Both the position numbers and the translations under genes were made by a program. Of a stretch of DNA of 64,000 nucleotides, positions 49,352 to 58,077 are shown in pieces (positions within the stretch are counted from its first letter, which is position 1; every line of letters begins with the position of its first letter). A model generated the notes under the pieces. It had not been told where the DNA came from. It saw nothing but the letters and a program-made list of their open reading frames with translations, and made no database searches. The stretch covers positions 5,580,001 to 5,644,000 of the forward strand of contig NZ_CP042425.1 of the NCBI RefSeq assembly GCF_008254045.1, read 5' to 3'. Origin of the DNA: Limnoglobus roseus (GTDB lineage: Bacteria > Planctomycetota > Planctomycetia > Gemmatales > Gemmataceae).

Positions 49352-50720
49352 ACGCCTGGCACAACAACGGGGCGGCCTCGGGGCCGATGCTGTTGATCTC
49401 GCCGTAGGGGGCTTTCTTCAAGCCGTAGCAGTAGGGGGCTTTCTCGTCCCACTGCCGCTTCGGGATGAAGTAACCGAGTTCGTCGTTCGCCAGCCCGATG
49501 AGCATTCGGTGCTTGTTCTTGAGTTGTGCGTAGATCGCCGGCTCCACGGGCGCGTCGGGGAAGTCTGCCCCCGGGTCGACGGGGTCTTGCACCTTCCCCA
49601 ACACCAACTCGGGGTAAATCTCGCCAGGGATCGCCGCGATGTCGAGTTCGCCCAGGCGGATCCGGCCGACCTCCGTCTTTACCGCGACGGCGGCCATCAC
49701 GTCCTTCGTTTCGACGAACGCCTCTGGTACGGGTTGGCCCTTCCACTCGTACATGGCCCGATTCAGGGTGCCGACCTGTTTGCCGATCTTGTAGAGGCTG
49801 TTATCGACCGGCATCAGCATCGTCCGTGTGCGCACGTCGAACGGCAACAAGTTGACCGGTCCGGCCGATTTCATCGCCTGATTCGCCAGACCCGCGACGA
49901 GTTCGCCGTACTTCTCCGTCTTCTCGAACGTACCGTCCTGGAGCAACACGCCCGCGGCGTTCTTGACTTCCACCTTCAGCGATGTCATCAACCCGCCGAC
50001 CGAGCCGTTGAAGTACACCACCGGGCACTGGTGTTCCTTCTCCAACGTCTTGACGGTGGACGCGACGAAGTCGGCGCTCACCTCAGTGTTCTTGTCGTCG
50101 AGCGTTTCCGGGTGGCAGTTCCACTGCACGATCATGCCCGCGACCTTCTTCGTCTCCGGGGAAGTGAACCGCAAGACGACGACCTCGTCGTGAAGGACGA
50201 TCGGCTGCCGGTTGTCGTGGAGCAAGTCGCCGTTCTTGGCCGTGCCGATCTCCGCGCGAACCGGCACGAGCTTTTCGCCCGCCTGGAGGATCGCTTTTGC
50301 CGCCCCGTCTTCGACCGACTTCAGGTAGGCCGGATCGACGCCGGACGACAGGTACGTCGCCCCCCAGAGGCCCAGCGTATCCGGCCCTTCGTGGTTGTGC
50401 GTGCTGGACACGAGCACGTACTGGAAGCCCGGCAGTTGCTTCCGCACGTTCTCCACGGTCGGCAGGAACAGGCCGATCACGTCTACGCAGACGAAGCCAA
50501 TCTTCTGCTTGCCGTCGGAGAACACGACTGCCCGCGCCATAATCGGGTCGTGAACCTTGGTCGCCTTGCGGTTCAAGCCGAACCCGGCGAGGTAGACGGG
50601 CTTCTTCCCGATCGTCGGCGACAAGTCCACTTCGGCGAAGCCGACGGAGAGTTGCGCGTCGGCCGCGAACAGGGGGAAAGCCATGCCGGCGAGGAGGACG
50701 AGGGAGAAGAGGCGGGTCAT
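49326..50720 (-). CDS. Secreted neutral/alkaline ceramidase-like protein
   Basis: A 464-residue protein with a signal peptide (MTRLFSLVLLAGMAFPLFAA). It matches the N-terminal domain of neutral/alkaline non-lysosomal ceramidases: SVGFAEVDLSPTIGKKPVYL, ARAVVFSDGKQKIGFVCVDV, YVLVSSTHNHEGPDTLGLWG (zinc-ligand His pair), and MIVQWNCHPETLDDKNTEVS. Planctomycete members usually lack proven ceramidase activity and may act on other amides. It overlaps the next gene by four bases in a minus-strand operon with an isomerase-like gene and a protease. Confidence 0.8.
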   Translation of the reverse strand: MTRLFSLVLLAGMAFPLFAADAQLSVGFAEVDLSPTIGKKPVYLAGFGLNRKATKVHDPIMARAVVFSDGKQKIGFVCVDVIGLFLPTVENVRKQLPGFQYVLVSSTHNHEGPDTLGLWGATYLSSGVDPAYLKSVEDGAAKAILQAGEKLVPVRAEIGTAKNGDLLHDNRQPIVLHDEVVVLRFTSPETKKVAGMIVQWNCHPETLDDKNTEVSADFVASTVKTLEKEHQCPVVYFNGSVGGLMTSLKVEVKNAAGVLLQDGTFEKTEKYGELVAGLANQAMKSAGPVNLLPFDVRTRTMLMPVDNSLYKIGKQVGTLNRAMYEWKGQPVPEAFVETKDVMAAVAVKTEVGRIRLGELDIAAIPGEIYPELVLGKVQDPVDPGADFPDAPVEPAIYAQLKNKHRMLIGLANDELGYFIPKRQWDEKAPYCYGLKKAPYGEINSIGPEAAPLLCQAFKELAEKK

Positions 50721-51529
50721 GGTTCACACTCTCGCATGTAGCGGATGCTCTCGCGAGCGATCGTTTCGGGGTCGGGGGCGTAGTCGAAGACTTCGACCGA
50801 CACCCAGCCGTCGTACTCGGCGTCCTTCAAGGCGCGGAAGATCGGCTTGAAGTCGGTGTCGCCGAACCCCGGCCCGCGGCGGTTCGGGTCGTTGGCGTGG
50901 AAGTGGAACGTGTGGCCCGCGTTCGCCCGAATGACGTCCGGGATGGGGGCGTCCTCGGCGGACATCGCCTTTACGTCGAGGTGCAACTTCACGTTCGGGT
51001 GGCCGAGCTTGGCCATCAGGGCGACAGCGTGCGCGGCGGTGTTGAGGTAGTTCGTCTCGACCGGCCCGAGCGGTTCGAGGCAGATCGTTACGCCCGTCTT
51101 TTCCAGCGTCGGCAAGGTTCGGCCCAGGGTGTCGAGCGTGAAATCGTCGGCCGCTTCGCGGGTCGTGCCGGCGAGCAAGTTCCGCTGGAGCGGCGAGCCG
51201 AGGACCATGAGGTTCCCGCCCAGGTCGGCGGTCGCCTGCGCGAGCGCGGCGAGGTAGTCGCCGGTCTTCTGCCGAACGTCCGCGTCGGGCGTGTTGAGGT
51301 AGAAGCCGCTCGTCTTCGCCAGCAGCCAGTGGAGGCCGATGATCGTGACGCCGGCCGCTTCCGCCTGCCGCCGAAGTTCGCCCCGGCGCGCGGCCGAGAC
51401 GTCGGTAATGAGCGGGGCCAGCGTGAACGGGGCGACTTCCAACCCGGTGTAGCCGAGGCTGGAGACGGCGTAGCAAACGCGGGCGTGATCCCAGCCCTCG
51501 AACGTCTCATTGCAGATGGCATACTTCAT
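50717..51529 (-). CDS. Sugar phosphate isomerase/epimerase-family protein
   Basis: A 270-residue xylose-isomerase-like TIM barrel. MKYAICNETFEGWDHARVCY starts the first strand, LGYTGLEVAPFTL the second, TIIGLHWLLAKTSGFYLNTP the third, then VTICLEPLGPVETNYLNTAA with a metal-binding Glu, VKLHLDVKAMSAE with the Asp, FHFHANDPNRRGPGFGDTDF with the His, and WVSVEVFDYAPDPE with the final Glu. All expected metal ligands are present. The substrate is unknown. Start overlaps the protease stop and the stop overlaps the ceramidase-like start. Confidence 0.85.
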   Translation of the reverse strand: MKYAICNETFEGWDHARVCYAVSSLGYTGLEVAPFTLAPLITDVSAARRGELRRQAEAAGVTIIGLHWLLAKTSGFYLNTPDADVRQKTGDYLAALAQATADLGGNLMVLGSPLQRNLLAGTTREAADDFTLDTLGRTLPTLEKTGVTICLEPLGPVETNYLNTAAHAVALMAKLGHPNVKLHLDVKAMSAEDAPIPDVIRANAGHTFHFHANDPNRRGPGFGDTDFKPIFRALKDAEYDGWVSVEVFDYAPDPETIARESIRYMRECEP

Positions 51530-53040
51530 GGCAGGCTCACCACTTTCGTGTGACCGAGCGAGTCGCTGAGGGTCAGCCGGACTGTCTGGGCTTTCTTCGC
51601 TGCTGAATAGAAGGCGGCCGGCGTCGGCGTCGGCGTGTCGTTCACCGCGGTGATGAACCAGCGGTTCGACTCGATGCCCGCCTGCTTGAACGCGGCCTCG
51701 GCGCGACTCTTCGGCTCAAGTTCTTGAACGATGACGCTCTGCCAGTTCAACCCGCCCCGCGTCCCCCCCGGGCCGTTCACTTGCTGGGCGAGCAAGCTGC
51801 TGTACTCCACTCGCAGGCCGTAGACCGATGCCGGGCGGTTGGAGGCGATCGTCGCGTAGGGGTGTTGGAATTTCGCGAGGGTCGCCTTCAGGTGAAGCGT
51901 TGCGTGCCCGCGCAGGACGGTGAGCGTCACCTCGCGACCGGCGAGCGCCCCGCCGATGAGGAGGAACAGGTCTTGTTCCTCCACGATCGGCCGGCCGTTG
52001 ACGGCATGGATGAGGTCGCTCTGTTGGACCCTCGCGATGTCGGCCGGCGACCCCGGCGTCACACCGTTGACCTTCAGGCCCGGTTCCTCGGGCGGCTGCG
52101 ACATCAGGCCGGGGGCCACGCCGAGGAAGCCGTACTCGACTTCCTCGCCCGTCTTCAACACCTCGACGATGCCGCGGTAAATGCTGTCCATCGGCATAGC
52201 GAACCCGCCGGCCGACTCGCTACCCGCCACGGCGGCCGCTGCGGATGTTAGCCCGATCAACTCCCCGTCGAGGTTGAATACGCCGCCGCCGCTGCACCCC
52301 ATGTTCAGTCGGGCGTCGGTCTGAATCAGGCTCCCACACTGGTAGAGGTAGCCGGACCGCACGTCGTCCGCCCCGACCGGGAGGGGGGCCTTCCGGCTGA
52401 CGTTGCTAACGATGCCCCACGACGCGCTCGCCTTGCCGTCGGTCAGGCCGGCCGCGAACGGGTGCGCGAGAGAAATGACCCACTGCCCGCGTGTGACGCT
52501 CGCCTTCGCGCGGGGCGTGTCCTCCGTGCGAACGTCTGCGAACTTGACGGCCGTGAGTTTCGGTGACGACAAGTGCAGACGCAGGACGGCCAGGTCGCTG
52601 CGGGCGTCGGCTGCGACGATGTCGGCGTACGCCCCGCCGGTGCCCGACGGCCGGGCGTAGATCTTCCGCGCCCCTTCGATGAGGTGGTAGCAGGTCAGAA
52701 CGAGCCGCTGCTCGGCGTCGATGACGATACCAGAACCGAGGGTGTAATCGCCGATGTTCCGCGCGTCGCTGAGGTCGAGCTTGTCGCGCTCCGGCACCCG
52801 CAGCGTCGGCGGGAAGGGGTTATGGGGCTGGTACTCGCCGAGCTTCCACGGTTGGGTGGGGCTGGGGGCGTCGTGCTTGGGGTTGTGCGAAATCACCAGG
52901 GCCACGACCGACCGTTCGGCCCGGTCGATCAGCTTCTTCATCCGCTCTTGCAGGGCGGCTGGGTCGGGATCGGCGGCGAACCCGGCTGGTGGGCCGACCA
53001 GCAGGAAACCGAGGCAGGTGATCAGAATCGAACGGGGCAT
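51526..53040 (-). CDS. Secreted HtrA/Deg-like serine protease with PDZ domain
   Basis: ATG at 53040 gives 504 residues with a signal peptide (MPRSILITCLGFLLVGPPAG). The trypsin-like triad is His in LVLTCYHLIEGARK (about 113-126), Asp in ADARSDLAVLRL (about 145-156) and Ser in RLNMGCSGGGVFNLDG (about 242-257, G-C-S-G-G rather than G-N-S-G-G). A PDZ domain follows (VNGVTPGSPADIARVQQSDL), and a second partial PDZ-like region near the end. Envelope protein quality control is likely. It lies just downstream of hemE on the same strand. Confidence 0.87.
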   Translation of the reverse strand: MPRSILITCLGFLLVGPPAGFAADPDPAALQERMKKLIDRAERSVVALVISHNPKHDAPSPTQPWKLGEYQPHNPFPPTLRVPERDKLDLSDARNIGDYTLGSGIVIDAEQRLVLTCYHLIEGARKIYARPSGTGGAYADIVAADARSDLAVLRLHLSSPKLTAVKFADVRTEDTPRAKASVTRGQWVISLAHPFAAGLTDGKASASWGIVSNVSRKAPLPVGADDVRSGYLYQCGSLIQTDARLNMGCSGGGVFNLDGELIGLTSAAAAVAGSESAGGFAMPMDSIYRGIVEVLKTGEEVEYGFLGVAPGLMSQPPEEPGLKVNGVTPGSPADIARVQQSDLIHAVNGRPIVEEQDLFLLIGGALAGREVTLTVLRGHATLHLKATLAKFQHPYATIASNRPASVYGLRVEYSSLLAQQVNGPGGTRGGLNWQSVIVQELEPKSRAEAAFKQAGIESNRWFITAVNDTPTPTPAAFYSAAKKAQTVRLTLSDSLGHTKVVSLP

Positions 53041-53057
53041 CGCACGCTTCCCCCGGC

Positions 53058-54071
53058 TCAGAGGCCCGCCTTCGCGGCGCGGATGTAGGCTTCGAAGTTG
53101 GCGACCGGCGTCTCTTTCCCGACGCCGTGATTCAGGTTCATAATATGACGTTGCCCGCCGCCCGCCCGCAGGCACGCGCGGACCGCCTCTTCCACCTGTT
53201 CCGGCGTGCCGGTCCGCAGCGTCTCCTCGCTGACGTTCCCCTGGAACGACAGGTGCGGGTACAGCTTCCGCGCGGCCGCGAGGTCGTGCTGCAGGCCGAG
53301 GCTGATGACTTCCGCGCCGGTTTCCGCCATCCGGTCGAGGTACGGGCATTCCTTCACGAACAAGATTCGCGGCACGCCCGTCGCGGCCCGGAAGATCGCG
53401 GCGTGCTGGCGCTGTGCCCATCGCTCGTACTCGTCCGGCGTCAGCATCCCGGCCCACGAGTCGAAGAGTTGATAGATGTCCGCACCGTCTCCGATCAGCG
53501 TTCGCAGGAACCCGCCGGTCGCCACGGTCAGCCGTTCGAGCAGACCGTCCCACACCTGAGGCTGCTCGGCCGCGAAGCGGCGTGTGGCGGCCACGTCCTT
53601 GCCGGTGCCGATGCAGTACGTTGCCACGGTGAAGGGTGAGCCGGCGAAGACGATGACCGGCAGTTCACCCTTCAGTTCTTCCTTCGTCCGCCGCAGGAGT
53701 TGGCGGATGTGGCCGTAGCTTTCGGGGGGCGGCTCGGGATTCAGGCGGTTGAGGTCCGCGAGGGTGCGAATCGGCCGGTCGGGTTGGGGGCCGATGTCTT
53801 TCTTCAACTCGAACGGCAGCCCCATCGCGAGGGGCAGGGTTGTGATGTCGTAGAAGAGGATGATCGCGTCCACGCCGAGCCGTCGCGGGCAGAGCGTGCC
53901 GAGCAGGGCCTTCTCGACGTTCTCGGAGAACTCGAAGAACGGCAGGCCGGCACGGACTTTGTTGAACTCCGGGTCCCACCGCCCGGCTTGCCGCATCGCC
54001 CAGACGGGTACGCGCTCGATCGGTTCGCCGCGGGCGGCTCGGACTAACAGGTGGGAAGAGGACGGCATCAC
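53058..54071 (-). CDS. hemE: Uroporphyrinogen decarboxylase
   Basis: A 337-residue enzyme of haem biosynthesis converting uroporphyrinogen III to coproporphyrinogen III. PVWAMRQAGR (about residues 22-31) is the family signature with the substrate-binding Arg. LGVDAIILFYDITTLP (about 65-80) holds the catalytic Asp. VIVFAGSPFTVATYCIGTG matches the second signature, DSWAGMLTPDEYERW the third, and the C-terminal RHIMNLNHGVGKETPVANFE the last. Length is normal. The methyltransferase gene upstream ends 15 bases before it. Confidence 0.92.
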   Translation of the reverse strand: MMPSSSHLLVRAARGEPIERVPVWAMRQAGRWDPEFNKVRAGLPFFEFSENVEKALLGTLCPRRLGVDAIILFYDITTLPLAMGLPFELKKDIGPQPDRPIRTLADLNRLNPEPPPESYGHIRQLLRRTKEELKGELPVIVFAGSPFTVATYCIGTGKDVAATRRFAAEQPQVWDGLLERLTVATGGFLRTLIGDGADIYQLFDSWAGMLTPDEYERWAQRQHAAIFRAATGVPRILFVKECPYLDRMAETGAEVISLGLQHDLAAARKLYPHLSFQGNVSEETLRTGTPEQVEEAVRACLRAGGGQRHIMNLNHGVGKETPVANFEAYIRAAKAGL

Positions 54072-54086
54072 GAATCCCGGACGGTG

Positions 54087-54881
54087 TCAACCCGCACGCG
54101 GCGGCTTCTCACCAACATACAAGGTCGCGATGCCGAAGGTGAGCGGGAAATGAGTTACGTTCACCAGCCCGTGGCCCCGGAGCTTCGCGGCCATCGCCTC
54201 TCCGTCCGGGAAGCTCAGCACGCTGGCCGGGAGATACTTGTAGGCGTCCTGGTTGTTCCGGCTGAAGAACTGCCCGACCCGTGGCAAAATCGAGCGGAAA
54301 TAGCCGAGGTAAAGTTGGCCGAATAGTCGGCCCCGCGGCTTCGAGAATTCGAGGATGGCGAGGCGGCCGCCGGGTTGCGCCACTCGGACCATCTCCCGCA
54401 GGCCCGCGTCGGTGTCGGTCACGTTCCGCAGGCCGAAAGCGTTCGACACGATCTGGAAGGAATCGTCGGGGAAGGGCAAGTGCTGCGCGTCCGCCTCCAC
54501 GAACCGGATACGGCCGCCCGCCCCGGCCTTCGCCGCCTTCGCAATCCCCCGCACGAGCATTTCGTGACAGAAGTCGGCCGCGACGATCGGCACCTTCCCG
54601 CCGGCGGCACGGTCGTAGGTCAGGGCGAGGTCGCCGGTGCCGGTGCAGAGGTCGAGGATCGGCGCATCGCCGACCGGAGGCACGCGGCGAGCCGTCGTCG
54701 TCCGCCACCGCTTGTCGACGTTCAGGCTCAGGAAGTGGTTGAGGAAGTCGTACCACGGCGCGATCTCGCCGAACATCCGGCGGATGCGGTCTTCGCGCTT
54801 GTCGAGGAGATCGGTCGCCACGGGCACTCGCGGGGTGGAGGGTTCCGGTTGGTATACTGTCGCAACCGCGGTGCGGGCCAT
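54087..54881 (-). CDS. ubiE: UbiE/MenG-type quinone methyltransferase
   Basis: ATG at 54881 gives 264 residues. REDRIRRMFGEIAPWYDFLN and HFLSLNVDKRWR is the N-terminal family signature, ILDLCTGTGDLALTYD the SAM-binding motif I (about residues 75-90), RFVEADAQHLPFPDDSFQIV motif II, and NAFGLRNVTD and MVRVAQPGGRLAILEFSKP the rest. It methylates demethylmenaquinol and possibly a ubiquinone precursor. It is transcribed with hemE and divergent from the M24 peptidase gene. The upstream frame to 54938 has no better start. Confidence 0.9.
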   Translation of the reverse strand: MARTAVATVYQPEPSTPRVPVATDLLDKREDRIRRMFGEIAPWYDFLNHFLSLNVDKRWRTTTARRVPPVGDAPILDLCTGTGDLALTYDRAAGGKVPIVAADFCHEMLVRGIAKAAKAGAGGRIRFVEADAQHLPFPDDSFQIVSNAFGLRNVTDTDAGLREMVRVAQPGGRLAILEFSKPRGRLFGQLYLGYFRSILPRVGQFFSRNNQDAYKYLPASVLSFPDGEAMAAKLRGHGLVNVTHFPLTFGIATLYVGEKPPRAG

Positions 54882-54936
54882 TCCATAACCCGTGAAGTCG
54901 GATACCCTATCGGGAACCCTTCCCCCGAGGTGGACC

Positions 54937-56022
54937 ATGTTAACGGCCGAAGGCTGTGCCGCACGCCGGCAGCGACTGCTCGAACGACTACAACCGACCG
55001 GGCCGCTGTTGCTCGGCGACCCACTGCACCTGCGGTACTTCGCGAACCTCTACGTGGACCCGTTCAGCCTCGGGGCGGACTACGGGGCGTTGCTGCTGCT
55101 GAAGCCGGACGGCGAGGCGTCGCTGTTTTACGACGCGCGCCTGCCGAAGTCTGTGGACGCGGTCCACGTCACGAGCAAGACAGCCGTGAAGTGGTACGAC
55201 GGTGTGTCGCCGGGGCAGGGGCCGCGGCGGATGATTTTGCGGCCGGCCGTGGACGCCGCCGGGACGGGCGGCCGGATTCACGACTCGATCGCCGACGCGA
55301 TGGCCCCGCAACTCTTCGGCCTCATCGGCGAGATGCGACGGGCAAAGGACGACGACGAGGTCGCGCTGATCTCGGCGTGCTGTCGGGCGGGCGAAGCCGG
55401 GATGGCGTGGGCACGGCAGAACGTGAAACCGGGGATGACCGAACTCGACGTGTACGAGGGCGTCTTCAAGGCGTGTTCCGACCACGCGAAGCAACCCGTC
55501 ATCGTCTACGGCGACTTCGCGGTTTCGCCCGGATCGGCCAAGCGGGGCGGGGCACCGACGCAGAAGGTCATTCAGCCCGGCGAAACGCTCATCCTCGACT
55601 TCTCGGTTGTCATCAGCGGCTACCGGAGCGACTATACGAACACGCTCGTCGTCGGGGCCGAACCGACCGCCGACCAGCAACGACTCTTCGACCTGTGCGT
55701 GTTGGCGATGAAGGCCGGCGAACGCCACCTACGAGCAGGGGTCCACGGTAAAGACGTTTACGAGGCGGTGCGGACCGTCTTCAAGGACGCCGGCGTTGCC
55801 GACGCCTTCCCGCACCACGCGGGCCACGGCATTGGCCTCGCTCACCCGGAAGCGCCGTTCCTGGTCAAGCAATCGCTGGAATCGCTTGTCGCCGGCGACG
55901 TGGTGACGCTGGAACCGGGCCTGTACGTGGACGGCGTCGGCGGCATTCGCGTCGAGCACAACTACCTCGTCACCGAGACGAGCTTCGAGCAACTGAGCCA
56001 GCACGAGTTGACGCTGAAATGA
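54937..56022 (+). CDS. M24-family Xaa-Pro peptidase
   Basis: ATG 54937 after GAGGTGG gives 361 residues, typical of proline peptidases. The N-terminal creatinase-like domain (1-140) precedes the pita-bread domain. Metal ligands are Asp in TLILDFSVVISGYRSDYTNT (both Asp residues), His in HHAGHGIGLAHPEAPF, Glu in DVVTLEPGLYVDG and Glu in IRVEHNYLVTE. It removes N-terminal residues preceding proline or cleaves Xaa-Pro dipeptides; exact specificity is unknown. A long palindrome lies directly after its stop. Confidence 0.88.
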   Translation: MLTAEGCAARRQRLLERLQPTGPLLLGDPLHLRYFANLYVDPFSLGADYGALLLLKPDGEASLFYDARLPKSVDAVHVTSKTAVKWYDGVSPGQGPRRMILRPAVDAAGTGGRIHDSIADAMAPQLFGLIGEMRRAKDDDEVALISACCRAGEAGMAWARQNVKPGMTELDVYEGVFKACSDHAKQPVIVYGDFAVSPGSAKRGGAPTQKVIQPGETLILDFSVVISGYRSDYTNTLVVGAEPTADQQRLFDLCVLAMKAGERHLRAGVHGKDVYEAVRTVFKDAGVADAFPHHAGHGIGLAHPEAPFLVKQSLESLVAGDVVTLEPGLYVDGVGGIRVEHNYLVTETSFEQLSQHELTLK

Positions 56023-56023
56023 A

Positions 56024-56098
56024 GGCGAGCCGGGTTCCGTAAGGTGCCGGGTGAATGTCGTTGCCACTCACCCGGCACCTTACGGTGCTCGGCTCGCC
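56024..56098. repeat. Long palindrome between convergent genes, copy 1
   Basis: The left arm (56024-56054) starts GGCGAGCCGGGTTCCG and the right arm (56068-56098) is its complement with three mismatches over 31 bp; the loop is 13 bases. The shared core is CCGTAAGGTGCCGGGT. It lies between the converging ends of the M24 peptidase and DUF1080 genes and is a likely bidirectional terminator and repeat-family member. Confidence 0.75.
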
Positions 56099-56108
56099 AA
56101 GATCGTGA

Positions 56109-56789
56109 CTACTTCATCTCTTTGATGGCGATGTCCTTGAAGTGAACCTCCGTGCCCTCCGACTGGAGGGCGATCTTTCCCTTCTTCAAACTGCCGTTGC
56201 GGCCCTCGATCACCTTTGTGCCGTTGATGGCGAGCGTGATGCTCCCATCGCGGCAAGTGATTTCGTACTCGTTCCACTCACCGAACGCTTTCTCGACGGG
56301 CTTGTCCTTGTCGATGCGAAAGTAGTGCCGGTCGGTCTTGTCGTTGGCATCCTTCAACCCCGCGTCGAACGACAACGTCGGCAGTTTGCCGTCTGCTCCC
56401 GGGTTCAGCCAGATGTCGCCGGCCCGCCCGGACCGCAGTTGGGCCTCGATCGAACTCGGCCACACCTTGTCTTCGCCGGTGCAGTGCAGGAGAACGCCGG
56501 TGTTGCCGGCCTTCAACTCGGCCGGGTACCGCCACTTCACCTTGAGAACGTAGTTGGAGTACTCCTTCTCGGTCATGACGTAGCCGTTCGGCTTGCCGTT
56601 GCAGCGGATGACGCCGTCCGCGACTTGCCACGTCGTCTTCGGGTCGGGGTTGGGGATGTCCTTCGACGGCCGGAGGTACGTCGTCCAGCCCGTCAGGTCT
56701 TTGCCGTTGAAGAGTGGCGTAAAACCGTCGTCAGCGGCCCGCACGAGGCTGCCGCTGACGACGAACAGAAGGGCGATGGCGCAACGCAT
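56109..56789 (-). CDS. Secreted DUF1080 (3-keto-disaccharide hydrolase-like) protein
   Basis: A 226-residue protein with a signal peptide (MRCAIALLFVVSGSLVRA). FTPLFNGKDLTGWTTYL is the DUF1080 signature, TTWQVADGVIRCNGKPNGYV, YSNYVLKVKWRYPAELKAGN and FGEWNEYEITCRDGSITLAI are further family segments, and the end VHFKDIAIKEMK is typical. Such proteins form a concanavalin-like fold; some members hydrolyse 3-keto-disaccharides. Very abundant in planctomycetes. Encoded in a minus-strand pair with aldose epimerase (18 bases apart). Confidence 0.88.
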   Translation of the reverse strand: MRCAIALLFVVSGSLVRAADDGFTPLFNGKDLTGWTTYLRPSKDIPNPDPKTTWQVADGVIRCNGKPNGYVMTEKEYSNYVLKVKWRYPAELKAGNTGVLLHCTGEDKVWPSSIEAQLRSGRAGDIWLNPGADGKLPTLSFDAGLKDANDKTDRHYFRIDKDKPVEKAFGEWNEYEITCRDGSITLAINGTKVIEGRNGSLKKGKIALQSEGTEVHFKDIAIKEMK

Positions 56790-56807
56790 GGCGAATCTCG
56801 GAGAGGG

Positions 56808-57941
56808 TTACTTCTTCACGCCGAAACGGTAGCTCGTCGTCTGCTTGTACTCTTCGCCCGGCTTCAGGATCGGGGCGACCCAGCCTTCAGTGCCGACTTT
56901 GTTGACCGCGTCCGGGAACTTCTGCGGCTCCATGCAGAAGCCGTTGTACTGCTGGTACACGGCCCCGCCCTTGCCGGTGTTCGTGCCGTCGAGGAAGTTG
57001 CCGGTGTAGAACTGCAACCCCGGCTGATCGGTGTAGACCTCCAGCGTGCGGCCGTACCTCTGGTCCGTCACGCGGGCGGCCAGGAACGGCACGCCGCCGG
57101 CTTTGCCGTCGAGGACGTAGTTCAGGTCGTAGCCGATCGGCTTACCGCCGACTTCCTTCATGCGGCTGACGATGATCGTCGGCTTCGTGAAGTCGAACGG
57201 CGTGCCCGCCACCGGCTGAATCTTGCCCGTCGGGATCAGCGTCTCGTCGGCCGGGGTGAACGCCTTCGCAAAGATTTCGACCTCGTGGCCGAGGATGATG
57301 CCGCTGTTGTGGCCGGCGAGGTTGAAGTAACTGTGGTGCGCGAGGTTGCAGAGCGTCGTCTTGTCGGTCGTCGCGTTGTACTCGACCTTCAACTCGTTGT
57401 CGTTCGTCAGAGTGTAGGTCAGCTTCACCGACAGGTTGCCGGGATAACCTTCTTCCTTGTCTTTGCTGACGTAGCTGAGCGTGATGCTCGGCCCGCCCGC
57501 GCCCATCGTCGGCGCGTCGGCCCGCCACATCTTCTTGTCGAACCCGTCCTTGCCCCCGTGCAGCGTGTGCGCGCCGTTGTTCACCGTGACCTGATACTCC
57601 TTGCCGTCGAGCGTGAACTTGCCGTTCGCGATGCGGTTCGCACACCGCCCGGCATTCGCACCAAAGTACGGGCTACCCTTCAAGTAGCCGTCCATGTTGT
57701 CGAAGCCGAGGGCCACGTCGGCGAGATTGCCACCCTTGTCCGGCACGTGAATTTCAGTGACGATCGCGCCGTAATCGATCACCTTGATCTTCGCGCCGTT
57801 TTTGTTGACGAGTGTGTACGCGGTCACGACGGTTTTGCCGTCGGCGAGTTTGCCGAAGGTCGTTTGCTCGACTTGCGGGCCGACGGCGGTGACGGGCGTG
57901 AGCATGATGACGAGACCTAACAGGGAGAGGGAGAATCGCAT
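56808..57941 (-). CDS. galM: Aldose 1-epimerase, secreted
   Basis: ATG at 57941 gives 377 residues with a signal peptide (MRFSLSLLGLVIMLTPVTAV), so it acts outside the cytoplasm. Family motifs are VIDYGAIVTEIHVPDKGG, YFGANAGRCANRIANGKFTL, NNGAHTLHGGKDGFDKKMW (first His), CNLAHHSYFNLAG (catalytic His) and GFCMEPQKFPDAVN (catalytic Glu). It interconverts alpha and beta anomers of sugars. The pairing with DUF1080, and the divergent sugar-acid dehydratase gene, suggest a small carbohydrate-processing cluster. Confidence 0.9.
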   Translation of the reverse strand: MRFSLSLLGLVIMLTPVTAVGPQVEQTTFGKLADGKTVVTAYTLVNKNGAKIKVIDYGAIVTEIHVPDKGGNLADVALGFDNMDGYLKGSPYFGANAGRCANRIANGKFTLDGKEYQVTVNNGAHTLHGGKDGFDKKMWRADAPTMGAGGPSITLSYVSKDKEEGYPGNLSVKLTYTLTNDNELKVEYNATTDKTTLCNLAHHSYFNLAGHNSGIILGHEVEIFAKAFTPADETLIPTGKIQPVAGTPFDFTKPTIIVSRMKEVGGKPIGYDLNYVLDGKAGGVPFLAARVTDQRYGRTLEVYTDQPGLQFYTGNFLDGTNTGKGGAVYQQYNGFCMEPQKFPDAVNKVGTEGWVAPILKPGEEYKQTTSYRFGVKK

Positions 57942-58077
57942 AATCCGTTTCCTGAAGATGGGGGAGCGGGGAACATCGTAGCGGTTCGCCGCGAAATTGG
58001 CAGCGAGGCGGCCGGGCATTTTCGCGCGACTCGGTACCATAGCAGCAACCGCTGTTCACCTGCCGCGAGCCTTCTCC

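Noticed and set aside
56142..57920. A 592-codon plus-strand frame
   Set aside because: It runs antisense to the DUF1080 and epimerase genes, both with firm motifs and signal peptides.
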